From Pseudonocardia autotrophica (GTDB lineage Bacteria; Actinomycetota; Actinomycetes; Mycobacteriales; Pseudonocardiaceae): DNA of 64,000 bases. Positions within the stretch are counted from its first letter, which is position 1; each line of letters opens with the position of its first letter. Where the stretch lies: contig NZ_JNYD01000002.1 of assembly GCF_000717175.1 (NCBI RefSeq), positions 372,001 to 436,000 of the forward strand, written 5' to 3'. Shown piece by piece: positions 16,981 through 24,830 of the stretch. The notes beneath the pieces are model-generated. The model worked only from the letters and a program-made list of their open reading frames with translations. It made no database searches and had not been told where the DNA came from. A program made the position numbers and the translations under genes.

Positions 16981-17739
16981 GTGCAGCTGGAAGCGAAGAT
17001 CGCCCTGGTGACCGGCGGCGGGCGCGGGATCGGCCGCGGCATCGTCGATCGCTTCCTCGAGGAAGGGGCGCAGGTGGCGGTCGTCCAACGCCGGCCGCTG
17101 GACGACGCGCTGAAGGGGCACCCGAGGGTTGCCCAGATCCAGGCCGACCTGAGCGACTCCTCGTCGACCGCCACGGCGGTCGAGCGCACGGTCGAACGGT
17201 TCGGCGGTGTCGACGTCCTCGTCAACAACGCCGGGATCATGTTCGAGCGCACGATCCCGGAGATCCGGCCGGAGGACTGGGATCTCATGATGGCGGTCAA
17301 CCTGCGCGCGCCGCTGTTGCTGGTCCAGGCCGCCCTGCCACACATGCGACGGCGTGGTGGAGGGAGCGTCATCAACATCGGCTCCATCGAGGGGCTCGGC
17401 GCGAATCCCGGCCATGCCGCCTACTGCGCGTCCAAGGCGGGCATCCACGGGATGACGCGCGCCATGGCCGTCGATCTCGGTGCCGACGGCATCCGGTGCA
17501 ACGCCATCGCCCCCGGCTGGATCTCGTCCGACCTGAGCGAGACGTACCTGGAGTCGCACGCCGACCCGGCTGCGGCCCGCGCCGCCCTGAACCGTCTGCA
17601 TCCCCTGGGCCGCGTCGGGCGGCCCACCGACGTCGGTGATCTCGCCGTGTACCTGGCGAGCGACCGTTCCGGCTTCCTGACCGGCGAGATCGTGGTGCTC
17701 GACGGTGGCCGGACCGCGAAGCTGCCGCTGCCGTCTTGA
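16981..17739 (+). CDS. Short-chain dehydrogenase/reductase
   Basis: A 252-residue classical SDR with TGGGRGIGRG (nucleotide loop), VLVNNAGIM, the catalytic Ser in NIGSIEG and YCASK (active-site Tyr and Lys). The C terminus VVLDGG is typical. It starts at GTG 16981 behind GAGGGGAGG. It is tandem with, but clearly different from, the preceding SDR, so this is not a recent duplication. It probably acts in the same pathway as its neighbours. Confidence 0.88.
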   Translation: MQLEAKIALVTGGGRGIGRGIVDRFLEEGAQVAVVQRRPLDDALKGHPRVAQIQADLSDSSSTATAVERTVERFGGVDVLVNNAGIMFERTIPEIRPEDWDLMMAVNLRAPLLLVQAALPHMRRRGGGSVINIGSIEGLGANPGHAAYCASKAGIHGMTRAMAVDLGADGIRCNAIAPGWISSDLSETYLESHADPAAARAALNRLHPLGRVGRPTDVGDLAVYLASDRSGFLTGEIVVLDGGRTAKLPLPS

Positions 17740-17754
17740 CCCTCCGGTCGGCAG

Positions 17755-17798
17755 CGTGGTACCACGTCACCTAGTGGGCATCCGCCACTGAACAGTGG
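17755..17798. promoter_or_regulatory. Two operator-like palindromes upstream of the Rieske gene
   Basis: CGTGGTACCACG (17755-17766) is a perfect 12-base palindrome. CCACTGAACAGTGG (17785-17798) has perfect 6-base arms. AGTGGGCA also occurs twice between 17773 and 17801. All lie in the 144-base gap before the oxygenase start at 17884. The IclR or GntR regulators downstream are the obvious candidates for binding. Confidence 0.5.
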
Positions 17799-17883
17799 GC
17801 ACAGGGCATCGCACCGCGACCCGCCGGTCGGCCTCCCACGGTCCCCGTCACACCTCTCCGGCTCATCTCTGGGAGACGCATTC

Positions 17884-19170
17884 ATGACCATCGAGCTCGA
17901 GCGGGCGTCCCGCCGTGGAGACCTGCGCGACGACCTGACGGGCCTGGTCGGCCGCCGCACTGCCGGGTACAGCCTCGAGGCGCCCTTCTACACGAGCCGG
18001 GAGGTCTTCGATCTGGACATGGAGGCCGTCTTCACGAAGCACTGGCTGTTCGTGGCCACCGCGGCGGAGGTGCCTGAGCCCGGCGACTTCGTCACGGTCG
18101 ATGTCGGCCCGTACTCCGTGATCGTCGTCCGGGACGACGACGAGCAGGTGCGGGCGTTCCACAACGTCTGCCGGCACCGTGGCTCGCGGATCCTGGACGA
18201 CCGGTGCGGCAGTGTCGGAAACCTGGTGTGCCCCTACCACCACTGGACCTACAACGTCGACGGCCGGCTGCTGCACGCCGAGAACCAGCCCGCGACGCTG
18301 AACCGCAGCCGTTTCGGGCTCAAGCCGGTGCACGTGCGCGATGTCGGCGGGTTCGTGTTCGTCTGTCTCGCCGACGAGCCGCCGGCCGACTTCGACGAGG
18401 TGGCGGCGCGGATCGAGCCGTACCTGGCTCCGTACGAGCTGGGGCGGACGAAGGTCGCCCACCAGGTGGACCTCGTCGAGGAAGGCAACTGGAAGCTCGT
18501 CATGGAGAACAACCGGGAGTGCTACCACTGTGACGGCCACCCCGAGCTGCTCGGGGCCTACTTCCCACTGCACGGCTACACCGCCGAGGACGTCCCGCTG
18601 CGGTTGCGCCGGGTCTGGGAGCGCTTCGAGAGGGCCACCGAGGCCCTCGAGGCCTCGTGCCTCCGTCAGGGCTTCCCGAGGGAGACGCTGCGCGAGCTCG
18701 ACGACCGGCCCACCGGGTTCATGATCTCCCACGCCCCGCTCGACGGCGCCGGGAAGTCGTACCACGTGGGCGGCGAGGCCGTGTGCCGCAAGCGGCTCGG
18801 AGCCATCGCCGACGACCGCTTCGGCGACTTCCACCTGCACATGCAGCCGAACTCGTGGTTCCACATGCTCTCCGACAACGCGGTGGTGTTCACCGTGCTG
18901 CCCCTCGGGCCGGACCGGACCTTCCTGCGCACCACCTGGCTGGTCCACGAGGACGCCGAGGAGGGCGTCGACTACGACCTCCCGACCCTCACCCACGTGT
19001 GGAACGCCACCAACGCCCAGGACAGCGCCTTCGTCGCGCGCGCCCAGCGAGGTGTGGAGGACCCCAGCTACCAGCCCGGCCCCTACTCGGAGGTCGAGGG
19101 CGACGTCGACGCCTTCGTCACCTGGTACGTCTCCCGGGTCCGCGCCCACCTGTCCGGCCGGGCGTACTGA
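17884..19170 (+). CDS. Rieske non-heme iron oxygenase, betaine N-demethylase type (GbcA/Stc2-like)
   Basis: A 428-residue Rieske oxygenase alpha subunit. The 2Fe-2S ligands are C96, H98, C116 and H119. The catalytic iron site is seen in the ENNRECYHCDGHPEL segment, which is characteristic of glycine betaine and proline betaine demethylases. Length matches that family (about 430). It would hydroxylate an N-methyl group, releasing formaldehyde, with electrons from the reductase at 9873-11048. Glycine betaine or proline betaine are the likeliest substrates; proline dehydrogenase at the window start favours the second (inference). The ATG at 17884 follows CTGGGAGACGC. Confidence 0.9.
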   Translation: MTIELERASRRGDLRDDLTGLVGRRTAGYSLEAPFYTSREVFDLDMEAVFTKHWLFVATAAEVPEPGDFVTVDVGPYSVIVVRDDDEQVRAFHNVCRHRGSRILDDRCGSVGNLVCPYHHWTYNVDGRLLHAENQPATLNRSRFGLKPVHVRDVGGFVFVCLADEPPADFDEVAARIEPYLAPYELGRTKVAHQVDLVEEGNWKLVMENNRECYHCDGHPELLGAYFPLHGYTAEDVPLRLRRVWERFERATEALEASCLRQGFPRETLRELDDRPTGFMISHAPLDGAGKSYHVGGEAVCRKRLGAIADDRFGDFHLHMQPNSWFHMLSDNAVVFTVLPLGPDRTFLRTTWLVHEDAEEGVDYDLPTLTHVWNATNAQDSAFVARAQRGVEDPSYQPGPYSEVEGDVDAFVTWYVSRVRAHLSGRAY

Positions 19171-19251
19171 TCGGGCCGGGGCAGCCGGATGGGCCGGACC
19201 GGGGCCGGGGAGGCCGGGCTCGCGGAGCCGGGTCCTCGGTACCGTGCCCCC

Positions 19252-20070
19252 ATGGCGTCTGCGGAAGGATCGGCCAAGCTCAACCAGTCGGTGAGGAAGG
19301 CGATCACGCTCCTGCGCGCCACCGCCGCCGATCGGGACGCCAACGTCTCCTCGCTGGCCAGGAGCGCCGGGCTGCCGCGGGCGACGGCGCTGCGGATGAT
19401 CCAGACCCTCGAGCAGGAGGGCTTCCTCCTGAGGATCCCCGGCGACGACCGCGTGCTGCTCGGACCGGAGCTGCTGCGCCTGGCCCGCAACACCGACGAG
19501 CAGCTGCTCCTCCGCGAGGCATCCCGCCCGATCGTCGGCGACCTCGTCGCCGACGTCCGGGAGACGGCGACGCTGAGCGTCGTCGCGCCCGACGGCGGCC
19601 TCGACCTCGTGTCCCAGGTCGACGCACCGGCTCAGCTGCGCCCGCAGTCCTGGGTGGGGCAGCGCTTCCCGCTGCACGCCAGCGCGAGCGGCAAGGTGCT
19701 CCTGGCCAGCTACGACGACGAGCGCCTCGAGCGCTTCCTCGCCGAGCCGCTCGCGCAGTTCACCCCCTCGACGATCACGACCGCGGAGGCGCTCCGTGCG
19801 GAGCTGGTGCGCGTCCGTGAGCAGCACTACGCGATCTCCCGGGACGAGGAGGAGGAGGGTCTGTCCGGCGTCTCCACCGGGATCCGGGGACCGGCCGACG
19901 AGCTCCTCGGCGTGCTCAGCCTGGGCGGTCCCACGCAGCGGCTGTCCCGGCAGCGCGGACGACACGCGATCGATCACCTGCTGCGCGCCGCCGGTCGGAT
20001 CGAGGCGGCGCTCCGGCGGGGGCGCGGGTCGGAGTCGGTGCTCGAGGTCGTCGACCGGTCCGGCGGCTGA
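19252..20070 (+). CDS. IclR-family transcriptional regulator
   Basis: A 272-residue IclR regulator with an N-terminal winged helix (LARSAGLPRATALRMIQTLE) and a C-terminal effector domain (FPLHASASGKVLLA). The ATG at 19252 is preferred because TACCGT, a good -10 element, ends about 8 bases before it, suggesting a leaderless transcript. It lies 81 bases after the Rieske gene on the same strand and probably controls it. Confidence 0.88.
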   Translation: MASAEGSAKLNQSVRKAITLLRATAADRDANVSSLARSAGLPRATALRMIQTLEQEGFLLRIPGDDRVLLGPELLRLARNTDEQLLLREASRPIVGDLVADVRETATLSVVAPDGGLDLVSQVDAPAQLRPQSWVGQRFPLHASASGKVLLASYDDERLERFLAEPLAQFTPSTITTAEALRAELVRVREQHYAISRDEEEEGLSGVSTGIRGPADELLGVLSLGGPTQRLSRQRGRHAIDHLLRAAGRIEAALRRGRGSESVLEVVDRSGG

Positions 20071-20094
20071 GGGGTTCCCGGCTGAGGGGTTCCC
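20065..20094 (+). repeat. Perfect 15-base tandem duplication across the IclR stop codon
   Basis: GGCTGAGGGGTTCCC occurs twice head to tail (20065-20079 and 20080-20094). The first copy contains the regulator's stop codon. This looks like a simple slippage duplication. Confidence 0.7.
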
Positions 20095-20169
20095 TCCGTC
20101 GTTGCACAGATATGTCAGCGGGACCGGCGGTTACGCTGTCGTCGTCCGGCAGAGTCCCCGGGAGGAACG

Positions 20170-20847
20170 ATGAGCAGCTCCATCGATGCGGGTCCCGGGG
20201 CTCGCGGGCGGGAGCGGTTGATGGATCAGGCATACCGCCGGATCCGCGACGACATCGTCGCCGTGCGCCTGCAGCCGGGGGCCCCGCTCGATGAGAAGGC
20301 GCTCAGTGCCTCCCTGGGGCTAGGGCTCACCCCGATCCGCGACGCGCTCAAGCGGCTGACGCTGGAGAGGCTCGCCGTCACCTACCCCCGCCAGGGGACC
20401 TTCGTCTCCCGGATCAACCTCGCCGACGAGGCCCGGCTGACCGAGATCCGCGTGGAGCTCGAGGGCCTCGCGGCGGCGCTCGCGGCCGAGCGGGCGACCG
20501 AGGAGGACCACGGGGCGCTGCGGGCGTTGCTCGACGACCTGGAGCACGGCAGCCACGACCGGGCCGAGCACACCGAGCTCGACGCCCGGGTGCACCGGGC
20601 GATCTACGCCGCCGCCCGCAACGAGTTCCTCGAGGCCACCCTGAACCAGTACGCCAATCTGGCCCTGCGCATCTGGAACTTCTGTCTGCAGGAGAATCTC
20701 GCGGTCGCCCAGGCCGTCCGCAGCCAACGTGCGGTCGTCGAGGCCATCGTGCGGGGCGACGCGCTCGCCGCGCGGATGGCCGCCGAACAGCACCTCCGGG
20801 GTTTCTCCGAGGAGGTGCGTTCGACGGTCCTCGCCACCCGCACGTGA
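20170..20847 (+). CDS. GntR-family (FCD) transcriptional regulator
   Basis: A 225-residue GntR regulator. The HTH region (ALSASLGLGLTPIRDALKRL, about residues 43-62) is followed by an FCD domain with RVHRAIYAAARNEFL. It starts at ATG 20170 with GGGAGGAACG upstream. It is convergent with the lyase-dehydrogenase fusion gene, only 30 bases away, and downstream of an IclR gene. The target is unknown: it could serve either the Rieske locus or the hydroxyproline-type operon. Confidence 0.87.
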   Translation: MSSSIDAGPGARGRERLMDQAYRRIRDDIVAVRLQPGAPLDEKALSASLGLGLTPIRDALKRLTLERLAVTYPRQGTFVSRINLADEARLTEIRVELEGLAAALAAERATEEDHGALRALLDDLEHGSHDRAEHTELDARVHRAIYAAARNEFLEATLNQYANLALRIWNFCLQENLAVAQAVRSQRAVVEAIVRGDALAARMAAEQHLRGFSEEVRSTVLATRT

Positions 20848-20877
20848 GGGGTCGTCGCGCCCCCTTTCCTCGAACCG

Positions 20878-23301
20878 TCAGCGCTCCACGTTGTGCATCA
20901 CGTGCTTGGTGCGGGAGTAGTCGTCGAGCGCGTAGATCGACAGGTCGCGCCCGTAACCGGACCCCTTGAAGCCGCCCCACGGAACCTCGTTCGCGAGCAC
21001 GAGGTGCGCGTTGACCCACACCGTGCCGGCCTCCAGCTTCCCTGCGACGTCGTGGCTGCGCTGGGCGTCCCTGGTCCAGACCGAGGCCGACAGGCCGTAG
21101 GGGACGGAGTTGGCGCGCCCGATCACCTCGTCCTCGTCGGTGAAGGTCTCGACGGTGACGACCGGGCCGAAGATCTCCTCGCGGGCGCACTCCGCGCCGT
21201 CGGGCACGTCGACCAGCACGGTCGGGGCGACGAAGTAGCCGGCACCCTCCAGCGGGCCGCCGCCGACGGCCGCGCGGACGCCCTCCGCCTCGGCACGCTG
21301 CAGGTAGCCGGTCACCCGGTCGAAGTGGGCCTTCGACGTCAGCGGGCCGATCTCGACGTCGTCGCCTGCGCCGGGCTCACCGACGACCATCGAGGAGACC
21401 TCGTCGACGAGCAGCCGGGAGAACTCGTCCGCCACCGACTCGTGGACCAGCACGCGGCAGGCCGCCCCGCACTCCTGGCCGGAGTTCCAGTAGCCGGCGG
21501 CACGCAGCGCCGTCGCGGCGGCCGCCAGGTCGGCGTCCTCGAAGATCACCACAGGGGCCTTGCCGCCCAGCTCCAGATGGACGCGCTTGAGCGACTCGGC
21601 CGCTGCGCGGGCCACGGCCTTGCCGCTGCGGACCGAACCGGTGAGCGCGATCATCGCGATGTCGGGGTGCTCGGCGAGCCGGGTGCCGACCACCGGGCCG
21701 TAGCCGGTCACGACGTTGACCACGCCGGCCGGCAGGATGTCGGCGACGAGCTCGGCGAACTTCAGCGTGGTGAGCGGGGTCTGCTCCGACGGCTTGATGA
21801 CCAGGGTGTTGCCCGCCGCCAGGATGGGCGCCATCTTCCAGGCGGCCATCAGCAGTGGGTAGTTCCACGGGGTCACGACGCCGATCACGCCCAGCGGCTC
21901 GCGGAGGATGACCGACAGGTGGTCCTCCGCGTAGCGGCCCGCCGCCGCGGAGGTGGGTGCGCGCAGCGCCCCGGCCATGAAGCGGAAGGTGTCGATGGTC
22001 TGGGCGACGTCGTCCTGCGCGACGGCCGCCGGCTTGCCGGTGTTGGCCGACTCCAGCCGGGCGAGGAGGTCGGCGTGCTCGGCGACCCGGTCGGCGACAC
22101 GGTGCAGCAGCTCGGAACGCTCCTTGGGCGTGAGCCTGCCCCACGAGTCCTTCGCGCCGTTCGCGGCCGCCACCGCGACGTCGGTGTCCTCGACCGTGCC
22201 CTCCGCGACCTGGGTGATCGTCGAACCGGTACTCGGGTCGATCACGTCGATGGACGTCCCGGACCTCCCGGGTCGGAAGGCGCCGTCGATGAAGTGCCCG
22301 CCCGGGGGCAGGTCGCCCTCCCGGAGGATCCCCCCGGTCCGTACCCGGCGCACCGCCGGCCTGATGACCTCGGCGGTGATCCCCAGCGTCGTCCCCAGCG
22401 TCGACCCCACGGTCGTCTCCATCGTCGCCGTCTTCGCCAGCTGCGCGATCCGGGCGGCCGCGGCGGGGTCGAGCTCGGCGACCGGAGGACGCGGCGCACC
22501 GACGGGAAAGCCGACCGCCGCCAGGCCGGCCTTGACCGCCGCGATGAACGGTTGCGCCATGATCGCCTCGATGAGTGGGTAGATCTGGGACCAGGTCTTC
22601 CGGGCCCCCTCGAGGTCACCCGCACTCACCGCGTCGTAGACGGCCACGAGCTCGCGCGGCACGACGTTCGCCGTTCCCGCCATGACGCCTGCGGCGCCCT
22701 CGGCCAGCGCCGCGAGGAGCAGGCTGTCCCAGCCGACGAAGGTCGAGATGACGTCGCAGTGGTTGTGGATCAGCCGGGCCGACTGGTCCATGTCGACCGT
22801 CGTGTTCTTGATGTACCGGATGTTCTCGACCTCGCGGGCGAGCGCGCCGATCGTGTCCGGGTCCAGGTCGACCCCGGTCGCCACCGGCAGGTTGTAGAGC
22901 ATCACCGGGATGGTGACCGACCCGGCGACGGCCCGCAGGTAGGAGAGCGTCTCGTCGACCGAGAGCGGCTCGTAGTAGGGGGCCACCGTCATGACCACGT
23001 CGGCGCCCACCGACTGTGCGTGCCGCGAGAGCGCGATGGCCTCCGCGGTGCTCGTGGCGCCGGTCTGCGCGATCACCGGCACCCGTCCGGCCGCCTGGTC
23101 CACGACCGTCTCGACGACCAGGCGGCGCTCGTCGCTGCTCAACGCGGTGAACTCGCCGGTGGAGCCGCACGCCACGACGCCGTGCACCCCTCCCTCGATC
23201 GACCGGTCCACCACGGCTCGCAGTCGCGCCACGTCGAGTCCGCCGTCGGCGGCGAAGGGGGTGGCGAGCGCGGTCAGAACGCCGCCCAGCTGCACTGTCA
23301 T
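20878..23301 (-). CDS. Fused DHDPS-family lyase and aldehyde dehydrogenase
   Basis: One uninterrupted 807-residue frame. Residues 1-290 form a DHDPS/NAL-type barrel with GSTGEF (46-51), Y136 in MLYNLP and Schiff-base K165 in YIKNTT. Residues 335-807 form an aldehyde dehydrogenase with N480 (TPWNYP), E577 (HLELGGKAP) and nucleophile C611 (NSGQECGAACR). The linker is about 40 residues. A DHDPS-type deaminase making alpha-ketoglutarate semialdehyde from pyrroline-hydroxy-carboxylate, followed by its dehydrogenase, are consecutive steps of hydroxyproline breakdown, so the fusion could couple them. The dehydrogenase half also resembles aminobutyraldehyde dehydrogenases. The 12-base gap to the amine oxidase gene implies one operon. 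Confidence 0.87.
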   Translation of the reverse strand: MTVQLGGVLTALATPFAADGGLDVARLRAVVDRSIEGGVHGVVACGSTGEFTALSSDERRLVVETVVDQAAGRVPVIAQTGATSTAEAIALSRHAQSVGADVVMTVAPYYEPLSVDETLSYLRAVAGSVTIPVMLYNLPVATGVDLDPDTIGALAREVENIRYIKNTTVDMDQSARLIHNHCDVISTFVGWDSLLLAALAEGAAGVMAGTANVVPRELVAVYDAVSAGDLEGARKTWSQIYPLIEAIMAQPFIAAVKAGLAAVGFPVGAPRPPVAELDPAAAARIAQLAKTATMETTVGSTLGTTLGITAEVIRPAVRRVRTGGILREGDLPPGGHFIDGAFRPGRSGTSIDVIDPSTGSTITQVAEGTVEDTDVAVAAANGAKDSWGRLTPKERSELLHRVADRVAEHADLLARLESANTGKPAAVAQDDVAQTIDTFRFMAGALRAPTSAAAGRYAEDHLSVILREPLGVIGVVTPWNYPLLMAAWKMAPILAAGNTLVIKPSEQTPLTTLKFAELVADILPAGVVNVVTGYGPVVGTRLAEHPDIAMIALTGSVRSGKAVARAAAESLKRVHLELGGKAPVVIFEDADLAAAATALRAAGYWNSGQECGAACRVLVHESVADEFSRLLVDEVSSMVVGEPGAGDDVEIGPLTSKAHFDRVTGYLQRAEAEGVRAAVGGGPLEGAGYFVAPTVLVDVPDGAECAREEIFGPVVTVETFTDEDEVIGRANSVPYGLSASVWTRDAQRSHDVAGKLEAGTVWVNAHLVLANEVPWGGFKGSGYGRDLSIYALDDYSRTKHVMHNVER

Positions 23302-23313
23302 CTCTTCTCTCCT

Positions 23314-24711
23314 TCAGGGTCGTCGGTCGGCGGCCAGTGGGAGGCCGCGGACGGTGCGCTGCTGGCGCTCGGTGGCGAGCAGGCTCGCGGCCTCCTGCGC
23401 TGCCGAGAAGCCGGTCGAGATCGCGGTCTCGGTGTAGAGCGTCCCGAGGTAGTCACCGGCCAGGATGACGCGGCTGCCCCGCCGGGTCAGGGTCGGTTGG
23501 AGCGCACCGCGCCCCGGGAAGCAGTAGGGCGCACCGGTCTCCCAGCGCTGGACCTGCGCCTCGACGACCGAGTCGCCGAAGCCGCTGCCGAGGACCTGGT
23601 CGAGGTCGTCGGTGTAGAGGCGCAGGATCTCGTCGTCGGTCCTGGGCAGCAGGTCGCGGGCCAGGCCGGCCGGGGAGAAGGTCATGATGCTGCTGCCCGG
23701 TTGCCGGGTCGTCTCGCCGCCCCGGACGAGGCTGGCCTGGTTGAGCACGATGTTGAAGGACCGCTTGGGTGTGGCGATGCCGTACGCGGCGTCCCACGGC
23801 TGCGGGGTGGACTCGTCGGTGAGGAACGCGGCGCTCACGTAGGGCCCGTAGACCACCTTGCCCAGCGCGTCGCGGATGTCCTGCGGAAGATCGACCGCGA
23901 CCTGGTGGCTCACGGTGGCGGGCGTGGCGAGGACGACGCAGCGGCCCTCGACCTCGTTGTCCCTGCCGTTCTGGCGGTACCGGACGACGACGGACCGCTT
24001 CCTGTGGACGATCTCGTCGACCCGGGCGTCGAGCTGCACGCGGTCGCCCAGGGCGGCGCCGATGCCCTGGGTGAGGGTGGACGGGCCACCCACGATGTTC
24101 CGGTCGAGGCCTTGGCCGATGTTCCAGACGAGGCTGAAGTAGCCGATCCCGGCACCGGCGGCGATCTCGTGCGGGTCCGCCGCGGAGCGGGTCACGGTCG
24201 GGTAGAACAACGCCGCCGCGTCCTCGGGCAGGTCGCCGACGAAGTCACGGAAGCTGCGGTCGTTCTCGAAGTCGTAGATCCGCTGCTGCCTGACGGCCGG
24301 GTCCTCCCCGGGGCGCCGGCGCACGATGCGTGCGTACCGCAGGACCTGGCCGCTGACCTTGACGCCGGCCCTGACGAGCGCGACGCGGGAGGACATCGCC
24401 ATCGGGATCCGGAACGGGTAGGCCTGCACCGGGCCCTTGATCAGCAGTCTGCCGTTCATCGCCACGCCAGCCAGCGAGCCGGGCACCTGCGCGGCGCTGA
24501 CGCCCACCTCGGACAGCAGCGCGTCGGTGGACGACCCGGCGCCGGCGAACACGTGCCCGCCCCAGTTCAGCCAGAACCGGCCCCGCCGCTCGGAGCGGAT
24601 GCGGCCGCCGACCCGGCTGCCGGACTCCAGCAGCACGGTGTCCCAGTGCCGCAGCCTCCATCCGGCGCTCAGGCCCGCGAGGCCACCCCCGACGATGACG
24701 ACGTCCTTCAT
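23314..24711 (-). CDS. FAD-dependent amine oxidase/protoporphyrinogen-oxidase-like protein
   Basis: A 465-residue flavoprotein with the N-terminal loop VVIVGGGLAGLSAGWRLR (residues 4-21), VGGRIRSE flavin contact and a C-terminal RVILAGDYLGTLYTETAISTG FAD segment. It is the middle gene of a three-gene minus-strand operon, between the proline-racemase-like gene and the lyase-dehydrogenase fusion. By position it could replace the D-hydroxyproline oxidase of known hydroxyproline pathways, although those enzymes belong to other flavin families (DadA or HcnBC-like). The substrate is therefore a guess. Confidence 0.83.
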   Translation of the reverse strand: MKDVVIVGGGLAGLSAGWRLRHWDTVLLESGSRVGGRIRSERRGRFWLNWGGHVFAGAGSSTDALLSEVGVSAAQVPGSLAGVAMNGRLLIKGPVQAYPFRIPMAMSSRVALVRAGVKVSGQVLRYARIVRRRPGEDPAVRQQRIYDFENDRSFRDFVGDLPEDAAALFYPTVTRSAADPHEIAAGAGIGYFSLVWNIGQGLDRNIVGGPSTLTQGIGAALGDRVQLDARVDEIVHRKRSVVVRYRQNGRDNEVEGRCVVLATPATVSHQVAVDLPQDIRDALGKVVYGPYVSAAFLTDESTPQPWDAAYGIATPKRSFNIVLNQASLVRGGETTRQPGSSIMTFSPAGLARDLLPRTDDEILRLYTDDLDQVLGSGFGDSVVEAQVQRWETGAPYCFPGRGALQPTLTRRGSRVILAGDYLGTLYTETAISTGFSAAQEAASLLATERQQRTVRGLPLAADRRP

Positions 24712-24748
24712 AGGGCGGCCATCCCCTCCTCAGCGGTGTGAAATCTCG

Positions 24749-24758
24749 CTGATATACC
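24749..24758. promoter_or_regulatory. Decamer shared with the betaine transporter promoter
   Basis: CTGATATACC in the 119-base gap upstream of the amine oxidase gene is identical to the first ten bases of the dyad at 11292-11307. The flanks (GCTGA/TGAGC) form an imperfect dyad. An AT-containing decamer repeated in regulatory gaps of a 72% GC genome is suggestive of a shared operator. Confidence 0.3.
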
Positions 24759-24830
24759 TGAGCAATGTAATAGCGGCCGAAGAGGGCGTCAACGGCCCGG
24801 CCTGCGGAATCGCCGAGACGGTGGTGTCGA

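Noticed and set aside
22350..22425. Separate start for the aldehyde dehydrogenase within the fusion gene
   Set aside because: An in-frame ATG exists near residue 294, but no ribosome binding site precedes it and the frame is open throughout, so a single fused product is favoured.
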